The translations under genes and the position numbers were made by a program. The notes beneath the pieces are model-generated. The model worked only from the letters and a program-made list of their open reading frames with translations, was not told where the DNA came from and searched no databases. From Ruminococcus sp. Phil11 (GTDB lineage Bacteria > Bacillota > Clostridia > Oscillospirales > Ruminococcaceae), in the NCBI GenBank assembly GCA_001940925.1, contig MSGZ01000032.1, positions 54,929 to 118,928 on the forward strand: DNA of 64,000 nucleotides, read 5' to 3'. Each line of letters begins with the position of its first letter. Within the stretch, counting starts at the first letter, position 1. Positions 41,098 through 48,615 of this stretch are shown here, piece by piece.

Positions 41098-44000
41098 TGG
41101 TTGATTGCCACCTTACTTTCTCCGCCTGTATGGACACAGTGCGACGGATCCGCCGCAAAATGCATTGCCTTGGCACTCTGGATCGTCACATCCAGATCGG
41201 AATCAATGACCAGCAGATCGGCGTCTGCCTCATAGCTTCCGAAGTCCATGGCGCGCATACCCTCTGCGCGGATTTCCGCCTTGCAGTGCCGCAGGCTGAT
41301 TTTCGGTCTGGAATCGCCCGAGCCGGCAATCAGCACATTCTGACCGGTCAGCTCTGCCGTAATCATGGAATCACGCAGGAAAATTTCCCCGCCGCCGGTA
41401 TGCGAGCCGATGCAGCTCACCGACGTACCCGAGCCGCGGAACGACAGGCTCGCCGTATTGCAGCGGACGTTTGCAAAGCCCTCGTCCGTGCCGATCGCGG
41501 CACAGTTCGCCATTCGCAGCGTGAAATCCGCCTCACAGCCGGAGAGCGAAATTTCCGCCGTACCGTCCAGCGTACCGATGCCGACACCGGTCTTGCCGCT
41601 CATTTCGACAAACAGCTTGGTGCCGAGCACGGAAATCTTCTGTCCCTTGCCGAGGCCTGCGCCGATGCCGACGCACTGGTTGCCGTTGGTAATAATATTC
41701 AGGCAGCCGGCAAGGTCTATGCTGATGTCGCCGCAGGCAAAATCGGGGTCGTTGCCGATGACAAAGGTTTTGGTATCGTCAGCGCGGATGCTGAGATTGC
41801 CCAGACCCGTCAGATGCAGAGAGCTCGATTCCGGTACAAGAATGCCGCCGGTATCCATACGGTTGTCGCCGACGCATTCCAGTGTCACATGCGAATTCTT
41901 GCCGAGCGTCACCGCCGGCGAGACGATCTGCTGCGGTGCACTGAAGCGAGCCGTCCGCAGGATGATGTGACAGTCGGTATTGTCGCGGACCTTGATGTGG
42001 ATGCCGCTTGCCTCGTTGAAATCGCCGATGATCTCCACTTCCGGCTGCGACACGAACAGGTCTGTATAATGCTCCGCTTCCAGCCTCGGCAGGTGCACGA
42101 TCTCCTCGCCGGAAAGCATATAGGTTTTCTGCATGATCTGCTTGGCGGCACTCGCGCTGAACTTGACGATCATCGCGGCAATGCGCTCCGGGATCGCGTC
42201 CAGCGGCGCGGCGTTCGGCACGGAGGTGAAGTTGCCCTGAATGAGATCCGCACCGAAGCGGATGACCGCGCGCAGCTCCTCTGCCGTCTCGACGCCCTCT
42301 GCCAGTGCCATAAAGCCGTTGGCATGTGCAAATTCAATGATATTGGTCACAAAATGCTGCTTCTTCGGCTCCTCGTGGATGTTCGCGATGAGGCCGCGGT
42401 CGATCTTGACGTAATTCGGGGAATATTTCAGCAGATTCGTCACATTGGAATAACCGGTGCCGTAATCGTCAACGGCGATGTCCATGCCGTGCTTCTGGCA
42501 CCGCTGCTGGATCATCTGCAGCTCCTCGCCCTCGGTCTCCGCCTGCTCGGTGAACTCGACGACAAGCTGCGGGAGCAGATCGCCGTATTTTTCGCAGAGC
42601 TTCGTGAAATCCGCGTCATTGAGGAAATGCCCCGGAATGCTGTTGATAAAGATGCGCCGCCCCTGGAACTTATCGCGGGAGGCATCCGCATATTTCAGCA
42701 CATTGTTATAGGTCAGCCACTCGATCTCATACAGGCGGCTGGTCGCAGTCGCATGGGTCAGCAGGGCCAGCGGAGAGACCTTCAGTCCGCCGCTGGTGCG
42801 CATCAGTGCTTCGTATGCAACAATCTGGCCGTTCTTGGCACTGACGATCGGCTGGAAGAAATAGCTCAGCAGGTTCTCGCTGATGATGCGGTCCATCTGT
42901 GCGGCATCCGCCTGCGAGACGACCGGCTTTTCCACGGAACGGTTATGCATCCGCTGCTCGTCCTTGAGCGAGACAGCGTCATTCAGCAGCGATTCCAGAG
43001 ACATGTGCTCCGTGACCTCTGCGGAGACTCTGCCGACGGAGATTTCCAGCGTATAGCTCTTGCCGGAAACCTGATTGTAGCTGATCATACGGCGTTTGAG
43101 CACACTGATGAGTGCCTCCGCCGTATTCATGCGCGTATCGGAATGGAACAGCGAGATCAGGAACTCGTCGCCGCTGATACGCGCAGCAAGTGCGTCGCTG
43201 TCGATACTGTCGGTGATGGCGTTTGCAAGGCTCAGAAGTGCCTGATCGCCCTCGTTCCGGCCGAAAATACTGTTGATCTGCCGCAGGCGGTTCAGCCCGA
43301 TCACGATCATGATGAGGCGTTCGCCGCTGTGGTTCTCCCCGTGGATGCGCTCGCCGAGCATCTTCATGACACCGTGCAGATTGAGCATACCGGTCAGGGA
43401 GTCACGGATTCTGGCGGCCATGAGCTTTTCGTTCATGGCCTGCAGACGGGAGGTCGAAAGGCTGCAGCCGATCGCATTGCCCGCAGTATGGATGAATTTC
43501 GGCAGGCGGAAGCTCTCCGTGTCAATGCTGCTGCCGCAGTAGACATAGTAGCCGTAAACCTCGCCCTGCATATAAACGGAATTGATATAGACAGCCTTAC
43601 CGTCCGCAATGACCGCCGGCAGATCGGGGATCAGCTTGGAGCGCGGAATGATCGCAAACTGCTTTTCCGCACGCTTGTGCATCACGGTGCTCATCAGCTC
43701 GGAAGGATCCGCAAACTGCTGCAGGCTGCTGTCGGTCAGCTCCGCACAGAGCGAATCGCGCAGGCAGAGGAACGAATCCTCCGGAATATAAGCAGACATA
43801 ACGTCCAGATAGTCAATGACATTCGGGGACTTGCGCGCCAGCATATCGCCGAGCAGCCAGTGCTCCTCCGATTCCTGATAGATGCAGGACTGCAGCTGAT
43901 GATACAGGCCGCGGAGTGCTTCATTCTGGTCGCGGTACTCCGTCACGCGGCAGCCGCAGGATTCAGAGATCCGCATAACCGGCTCCACGCGGGTCTTTTC

Positions 44001-44813
44001 GTCTACCTCCGCACCGCTGAGGATCAGCTCCGCGGTATCAAAGGTCGCCGCACAGAGCTTCGGATAATCCTTGAGACAGGTCGTCAGGCGCGGGGAATGG
44101 AAATGCTCCTTGATGATGCCGTCCGAGCCTGTGACGATGACATCCTCCGGCACGCGCAGACCGTGTCTGCGGAGCACGGAGCAGACCGCGATCGCCATTT
44201 CGTCGTTGACGCAGACGATCGCCTCGGGGGTATCGTAGGCGAGGAAGCGTTCTGCCGCTTCGACCGCGGGTTCATCCCAGTAATTGCCGTAGCCGAGACG
44301 CTTCTCGTCAAACGGGATGCCGTATTTGCGCAGTGCCTCGCTGTAGGCCATGACCATGCACTCGGAGCCGTAATGCCCGCGGATGCCGCTCATCAGATCA
44401 ACACGCTTGCAGTGATGATCGCCGAAAATATGATCCAGCAGCTTCCCGAACGCCTGATAGGAATAGGAATACACCGACGGGACACCATCCATGCAGCCGT
44501 CATAGCTGAGCAGCGGGATATGATGCTCCTTCGCCAGTGCAGTTATCATATCCGATACAATGCCGCGGTCGATCGTCTCATGCATGACGACGATCATGTC
44601 CACGAGCTGGAACGGGATCAGGTCGAACACGCTGGCACTGCTGACCTCCGGGATCGTCCGGGGCTGCAGATTGGTATCCAGCCCGGAATTGAACACGAGC
44701 ACGCCGTAGCCGCGGGCATGTGCCTCGTGCACAAACGCCTTAACACTTTCCAGTATCTCCGGATTCTGGATCCGGGATGTGCAGAGCGCAAACAGCAGCC
44801 GGTCATTCAGCAT
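41094..44813 (-). CDS. Sensor-GGDEF-EAL protein with C-terminal beta-helix
   Basis: 1239 residues. Residues 1-290 are a LacI-type periplasmic-binding-like domain without a DNA-binding HTH or signal peptide (VCVNDEMAIAVCSVLRRHGL, then VTGSDGI). A linker and GAF-like region follow. At about 460-610 there is a GGDEF domain reading RISGDEF near 547, whose first metal Asp is replaced (GLNRLRQIN). At about 640-880 there is an EAL domain with EAL (near 667), EFTEQ, DDYGTGYSN (near 787), VKIDRG and AEGVET all kept. The last ~350 residues are short repeats typical of a right-handed beta-helix. The likely activity is c-di-GMP hydrolysis controlled by a cytoplasmic small molecule. The protein is upstream of and translationally coupled to plsY. 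Confidence 0.88.
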   Translation of the reverse strand: MLNDRLLFALCTSRIQNPEILESVKAFVHEAHARGYGVLVFNSGLDTNLQPRTIPEVSSASVFDLIPFQLVDMIVVMHETIDRGIVSDMITALAKEHHIPLLSYDGCMDGVPSVYSYSYQAFGKLLDHIFGDHHCKRVDLMSGIRGHYGSECMVMAYSEALRKYGIPFDEKRLGYGNYWDEPAVEAAERFLAYDTPEAIVCVNDEMAIAVCSVLRRHGLRVPEDVIVTGSDGIIKEHFHSPRLTTCLKDYPKLCAATFDTAELILSGAEVDEKTRVEPVMRISESCGCRVTEYRDQNEALRGLYHQLQSCIYQESEEHWLLGDMLARKSPNVIDYLDVMSAYIPEDSFLCLRDSLCAELTDSSLQQFADPSELMSTVMHKRAEKQFAIIPRSKLIPDLPAVIADGKAVYINSVYMQGEVYGYYVYCGSSIDTESFRLPKFIHTAGNAIGCSLSTSRLQAMNEKLMAARIRDSLTGMLNLHGVMKMLGERIHGENHSGERLIMIVIGLNRLRQINSIFGRNEGDQALLSLANAITDSIDSDALAARISGDEFLISLFHSDTRMNTAEALISVLKRRMISYNQVSGKSYTLEISVGRVSAEVTEHMSLESLLNDAVSLKDEQRMHNRSVEKPVVSQADAAQMDRIISENLLSYFFQPIVSAKNGQIVAYEALMRTSGGLKVSPLALLTHATATSRLYEIEWLTYNNVLKYADASRDKFQGRRIFINSIPGHFLNDADFTKLCEKYGDLLPQLVVEFTEQAETEGEELQMIQQRCQKHGMDIAVDDYGTGYSNVTNLLKYSPNYVKIDRGLIANIHEEPKKQHFVTNIIEFAHANGFMALAEGVETAEELRAVIRFGADLIQGNFTSVPNAAPLDAIPERIAAMIVKFSASAAKQIMQKTYMLSGEEIVHLPRLEAEHYTDLFVSQPEVEIIGDFNEASGIHIKVRDNTDCHIILRTARFSAPQQIVSPAVTLGKNSHVTLECVGDNRMDTGGILVPESSSLHLTGLGNLSIRADDTKTFVIGNDPDFACGDISIDLAGCLNIITNGNQCVGIGAGLGKGQKISVLGTKLFVEMSGKTGVGIGTLDGTAEISLSGCEADFTLRMANCAAIGTDEGFANVRCNTASLSFRGSGTSVSCIGSHTGGGEIFLRDSMITAELTGQNVLIAGSGDSRPKISLRHCKAEIRAEGMRAMDFGSYEADADLLVIDSDLDVTIQSAKAMHFAADPSHCVHTGGESKVAINQ

Positions 44814-44875
44814 CAGGTATCCCCCCTTTCTCCTAAATGTATGGAAACCGCCCTTACATACTGATAGTTATATTT

Positions 44876-44904
44876 ATTTTAGCATAGTCCCTCGGATTTG
44901 TCAA
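44876..44904 (-). promoter_or_regulatory. Promoter of the GGDEF/EAL-plsY operon
   Basis: On the minus strand, TTGACA (44899-44904) and TAAAAT (44876-44881) are separated by 17 bases. AAAGGGGGG precedes the start at 44813. Confidence 0.75.
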
Positions 44905-45040
44905 TGGGAAAATCGTGATTCTTGCCGAAAATCGGCCGAATTTTTGATACGCTTCTGTGATTTCGTCATTTTGCACGATGCAGGCGGTCGGAACCGCCGG
45001 ATTTATGCACGGTTTTTGTTCATAAACCAGCCACAAATCG

Positions 45041-45069
45041 TTGACAATTCCGACATTTTGTGCTACAAT
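45041..45069 (+). promoter_or_regulatory. Promoter of the CpsB-like gene
   Basis: TTGACA (45041-45046) and TACAAT (45064-45069) are separated by 17 bases. Confidence 0.75.
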
Positions 45070-45120
45070 AAAAAATGGTAGAATGTTGACATGCCGCGCA
45101 GAGGGGAGGCGCTGTGCATT

Positions 45121-45843
45121 ATGAATTATTATGTGGATATCCATGCGAATCTGCTGCCCGGACTGGCGGGTCTCGGCGGCGGAAAGCTGACCGGAAGCGA
45201 AGCGGAAGCAAGGCTCGCCGTGTTTCAGGAGAGCAACATCAAGCTTGCGGTCGCTGCGCCGTATTACGATCCGGAACAGCTTTCGCCGGAGGCATTTGCC
45301 GCACAGCGGGACGAAAAGATCGCCGCACTGGAGCAATGCGGCGTGCCCGTGCGGATCGTCAGCGGTGCCGTGCTGCCGTTTTCCTACTGCATGGAGGCAC
45401 CGCGGCAGCTGAAACCGTTTACGATCGGTTCCTCCGGGTATTTTCTGATCGACCTGCCGGATGCGCCTGTCACGGCGGAGCTCTGCGAGCAGCTGACCCG
45501 TCTGCGGATCGTCAGCGGCATGTGCCCGATCGCCGCAGATGTGGACAGATACTTCGCGTCATGGTCGCCGGAGGACTGGATCGCACTGAAGCAGACCGGG
45601 ATCCTGCTGCAGATGTCCGTGAACGGCCTGCTCTGTCAGGAGCACCGGAAGCTTGCGATCTACCTGCTGGCCAATCAGTACGTTCACCTGATCGCGACCG
45701 GCTCGCGTGCGATCACCGAGCAGCTTTCCTTTGCCGAGGCGATGCGCATCGTACAGCGCAGCCTGCCCGCGCAGTATTACCGCAGAGTGAAAAACAACGC
45801 AGGTATGCTGCTTTCCGATGCAGAGCCGTCGGTTTTCCACTGA
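45121..45843 (+). CDS. Degenerate PHP-family (CpsB/YwqE-like) protein
   Basis: 240 residues. The beginning YVDIHANLLPGLAGLGG lines up with the DIHCHILPGVDDG start of CpsB/YwqE tyrosine phosphatases. Later segments (LAVAAPYYDPEQ, RDEKIAALEQ, VHLIATGSRA) follow the same family. However, the metal ligands are mostly changed: HAN instead of HCH, no DDG, and no SDAH-like His near the end (GSRAIT). I infer a non-catalytic relative, or one with changed metal chemistry. ATG 45121 with GGGAGG upstream is used; ATG 45091 is only ~15 bases after the predicted transcription start. Confidence 0.6.
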   Translation: MNYYVDIHANLLPGLAGLGGGKLTGSEAEARLAVFQESNIKLAVAAPYYDPEQLSPEAFAAQRDEKIAALEQCGVPVRIVSGAVLPFSYCMEAPRQLKPFTIGSSGYFLIDLPDAPVTAELCEQLTRLRIVSGMCPIAADVDRYFASWSPEDWIALKQTGILLQMSVNGLLCQEHRKLAIYLLANQYVHLIATGSRAITEQLSFAEAMRIVQRSLPAQYYRRVKNNAGMLLSDAEPSVFH

Positions 45844-45867
45844 TTCTCTTTCCTTTACAGACCGAAC

Positions 45868-45899
45868 ACTCCCTTTGCAGTGCAGAGGGAGCGTTTTTG
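45868..45899 (+). terminator. Intrinsic terminator of the CpsB-like gene
   Basis: CTCCCTTTGCA pairs with TGCAGAGGGAG, followed by CGTTTTTGT. Confidence 0.75.
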
Positions 45900-45920
45900 T
45901 CTCCTGTTCCCGCAAAACAC

Positions 45921-45955
45921 ATACGCCCCCGGACAGTCTGCATCCGGGGGCGTAT
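45921..45955 (-). terminator. Intrinsic terminator of the M60-like gene
   Basis: A perfect 13-base stem (ATACGCCCCCGGA with TCCGGGGGCGTAT), followed on the minus strand by GTGTTTTG. Confidence 0.75.
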
Positions 45956-45964
45956 CATTCCGTA

Positions 45965-47431
45965 TCATGCTGCGATCCCGCCTGCCACATCGAACAGCGT
46001 GATCCTGCGGTTTCCGGCCGCAATGCTGTCCAGCCTGTCGTTAAAGACACCGGGATTCTGTTCATTGAACAGGAAATCGTAGGTATTGAACGCGTGCAGC
46101 GTACCGGCCGAACAGTGCCAGACCCGCTGTCCGTTTTCCGTGCCGTAGCCGTACCGGCGCTCGACCGCATAAGCAACATTCAGCGTCGCCCGCTGCTCCG
46201 CCGGAGCGTATCCGGCCGGCCCGAAGCGGATCGTCTTGGGGTGCTTCTGCGCATAATCGTAATTGAAATACTGCCTTGTGATATAGTTCTCATACATGCT
46301 TTTCGGCTTGATCATAAACGGGACCCTGTCAAGGCTGACCTGCTCCGGCTCGGAAATGCAGAGCGCGTACAGCCGGAGCCAGCATGCATCAAAGCAGCCG
46401 TCATTCTCAAGCTGCTCCGCGAAGGCACGGTCAGATCCGATCGCCGGATTCCACGGGCTCAGATCCGTGGCGAGCTCAAACACCATACCGAGGCGCGTAA
46501 AGAACATGTCTGCGCCCTTCCCGTTCTTCGTATCGGTCAGCGCGAAAAACCGGCTGCTGCGCTCTGTCCGCATATCCCGGCAGGCATACTGGAACGCGGT
46601 TGAAGTGAAATAAGCTGCTCTGTCCGACTGCAGCCGGCCGCGGAGATCCTGACGCAGAACATCCGGGAACGTCATGCCGATTCTGTTCAAAGTGCGCACC
46701 GTACAGAGCAGGCGCACATTCGCAAAGACCTCGTCGCTGGTCACAAAGGGGCTCTTTTTCTCATCCACATACGCGTGAGAAGCCTCGTGCAGCATTCCCC
46801 ACGCCATATAGGGCTCATCAAAGGCGGTGATGCCGTCTGCCAGCTCATTGGACTCATAATCGCCGAGCGAGTTCACACCGGCAACAGAATAGCTCCAGTT
46901 GCTGTCTATCACAGGCTCGCCCCGCACCGTATCAAATTTGCCGCCGGATTCGATCGCATCAAGGACCGTAACAAAATACTGCTGCGAAACGCCGGTGATC
47001 TCCCGCTGCGTATTGAGAAACTGCAGGAACGGCACCATCCATTCCGTGAGCTTCCGGTCGGAAACTGCTTCCAGCTCCGGACGGCGTGCCGGGTCATAGA
47101 GGAAAACGGCGTTTTCGGAATAGCTGATCGCATTTTCGCACGGCTCGGTATAGATGATCCTGTAGTTCCGGTAGAGACCGCTGCTGTCCGTGACCTCGTA
47201 GCCGAACCGCCCCTTCAGCGCGGCCTTGATCCGGGAACCGTCCGGCAGCAGGGAATACTGCTCTGCACGCATGACGGTAAAATCGCTGCCGACGGGGAAA
47301 AAACGCTCTGCCGCTTCCGCCGTCAGAAAGCCGCCGTCATCCGCAGGCTGCTTCCGGAAAGCTGCGGCACAGGTAAAGGCCGTCACGGCAGCCGTAATGA
47401 GCGCGGCGAAACGCCTCGGAAACCGTTTCAT
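45965..47431 (-). CDS. Secreted M60-like zinc metallopeptidase
   Basis: 488 residues with a signal peptide (MKRFPRRFAALITAAVTAFT). The zinc motif HEASH is at 215-219 and the third ligand E234 is in SDEVFANVRLL, giving HExxH-14-E with the E-V-x-N context. That is the M60/enhancin-like (gluzincin) signature. Family members include mucin-degrading proteases of gut bacteria, which would fit a gut commensal, but the substrate is not shown here. There is no dockerin, LPXTG or carbohydrate-binding module, so it is either free or associated by the N-terminus. It has its own promoter at 47553-47581. Confidence 0.75.
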   Translation of the reverse strand: MKRFPRRFAALITAAVTAFTCAAAFRKQPADDGGFLTAEAAERFFPVGSDFTVMRAEQYSLLPDGSRIKAALKGRFGYEVTDSSGLYRNYRIIYTEPCENAISYSENAVFLYDPARRPELEAVSDRKLTEWMVPFLQFLNTQREITGVSQQYFVTVLDAIESGGKFDTVRGEPVIDSNWSYSVAGVNSLGDYESNELADGITAFDEPYMAWGMLHEASHAYVDEKKSPFVTSDEVFANVRLLCTVRTLNRIGMTFPDVLRQDLRGRLQSDRAAYFTSTAFQYACRDMRTERSSRFFALTDTKNGKGADMFFTRLGMVFELATDLSPWNPAIGSDRAFAEQLENDGCFDACWLRLYALCISEPEQVSLDRVPFMIKPKSMYENYITRQYFNYDYAQKHPKTIRFGPAGYAPAEQRATLNVAYAVERRYGYGTENGQRVWHCSAGTLHAFNTYDFLFNEQNPGVFNDRLDSIAAGNRRITLFDVAGGIAA

Positions 47432-47552
47432 CTGAACTTCTCCTTATGATCATGATACTGCCGGGATCACCGGCATTTCCTGATATGACCGGAGACGGAA
47501 TTGTGCTGCGTCGTATAATTGAGATGATGTTGCGAAACCGATCCCGTTTCCA

Positions 47553-47581
47553 ATCATAGCACAATGTTGTATTGCTGTCAA
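47553..47581 (-). promoter_or_regulatory. Promoter of the M60-like gene
   Basis: On the minus strand, TTGACA (47576-47581) and TATGAT (47553-47558) are separated by 17 bases. Confidence 0.7.
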
Positions 47582-47814
47582 TATTGTCCATAAAATTCGG
47601 CGTTATTAACAAAAACTTGAATGATAGACAGACAATCAGACATGACAGCTGACAGCAAATGTAGGAATACACCCCGTTCCGGGGCGAAACACGGCATCCT
47701 GCACCCCGATTCCGGAATACATCCCCGTTTTTACATTTTCCGGGAAATATTCCGGATACAGCCGCCGCGATCCACAATTTCAGATTTCGCAGATGAACAT
47801 AAAAAATGAGGGTA
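47582..47814. other. Intergenic stretch, nothing recognised
   Basis: Between the M60 promoter and the stop of the small secreted-protein gene there are short frames but no ribosome sites, clear hairpins or RNA motifs. Confidence 0.5.
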
Positions 47815-48123
47815 TTATTGCGCTTTTGTGAATAATTGCCAAATCAGTACCGACAAATTCCCGCCAAAAAGCCGGAACAATACAAGATAACAAGACCCGG
47901 CAGCGGATGCAAAACAGCCGCTGTGATCGACGTCCGCATTCATGATGCCCTGTTTGCTGAGCATCGCGCCGAAGGTGTTGTCCGAATACGCGATATCTGC
48001 GCGTCCCAGCTGCGCCGCGCCCGAATAAGGTTCGGCGGATGCCGTCAGAACAGAGCCCGGCCAGTATCCCGTTACGGTCAGGACTGCTGCTGTCAGCATC
48101 GAAACAAATCTTCGTTTTTTCAT
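47815..48123 (-). CDS. Small secreted protein of unknown function
   Basis: 102 residues with a clear signal peptide (MKKRRFVSMLTAAVLTVTGY, cleavage near LTASAEP) and a 70-residue mature part. It contains ADVDHSG, which resembles one half of a dockerin Ca loop, but no second loop or helix follows, and the last ~25 residues turn hydrophobic (GNLSVLIWQLF). It may be a truncated gene whose downstream part is lost. AAGGGG precedes the ATG and a good promoter lies upstream, so it is probably transcribed. Confidence 0.55.
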   Translation of the reverse strand: MKKRRFVSMLTAAVLTVTGYWPGSVLTASAEPYSGAAQLGRADIAYSDNTFGAMLSKQGIMNADVDHSGCFASAAGSCYLVLFRLFGGNLSVLIWQLFTKAQ

Positions 48124-48167
48124 ATTCTATCCCCTTACATCCTGATTTGCAGTATCCTGCAGCAAAT

Positions 48168-48196
48168 ATAATACCGGACGCAGGCCAGTTTGTCAA
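48168..48196 (-). promoter_or_regulatory. Promoter of the small secreted-protein gene
   Basis: On the minus strand, TTGACA (48191-48196) and TATTAT (48168-48173) are separated by 17 bases. Confidence 0.7.
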
Positions 48197-48399
48197 GTGT
48201 TATGATTATCAGCTTTGTTTACTTTTTATCACTTCAGAACAGCCGGAAAGGGGCGTGCCGGCTGCTTTTGAAACTTTTTGCGGCAGGCGCGTGAAGCCCG
48301 CAGCGGAGCGGCCGATCCAGTCCTCACGCCGTTTTTCCGTGATAATAAACAAATATGGCCGCGTACTTTTGTGCAAACTTTCATTTTGTCAAAAATAAG

Positions 48400-48428
48400 T
48401 TGCACTTTTTTCTGTTTTGTGCTACAAT
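48400..48428 (+). promoter_or_regulatory. Promoter of the C39-like dockerin gene
   Basis: TTGCAC (48400-48405) and TACAAT (48423-48428) are separated by 17 bases. The 200 bases to its left, back to 48197, hold no gene. Confidence 0.7.
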
Positions 48429-48434
48429 GATTGG

Positions 48435-48615
48435 GAGTATGATCGAAAGGCTCACTTTCATTCGTAATGCTTGTTATGATCTGCCTTGCAGGATGCGGCC
48501 GGATGACGAAAGAATAGGCCGGGCCGCTGTGAAGCTGTCGTATGGATGCACAAAGCCGGTACGCCGGTCTGCGCAAATAAACCGAAAACGATTCTGAAAA
48601 AGCAGGAGGTATTCT
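48435..48615 (+). other. Long structured leader of the C39-like gene
   Basis: About 180 transcribed, untranslated bases. They contain several GC-rich pairing segments, including CCGG-TACG-CCGG and GGCCG/CGGCC elements, and end in AGGAGG before the ATG. No riboswitch family core was recognised. Confidence 0.4.

Noticed and set aside
41097..44864. 1255-codon open frame on the plus strand
   Set aside because: It is exactly antisense to the sensor/GGDEF/EAL gene, lacks domains, and arises from the codon bias of the real gene.
48435..48615. Cyclic-di-GMP-type riboswitch in the long leader
   Set aside because: A CACAAAGCC-like stretch is suggestive, but the rest of the conserved core and the tetraloop receptor are not found.
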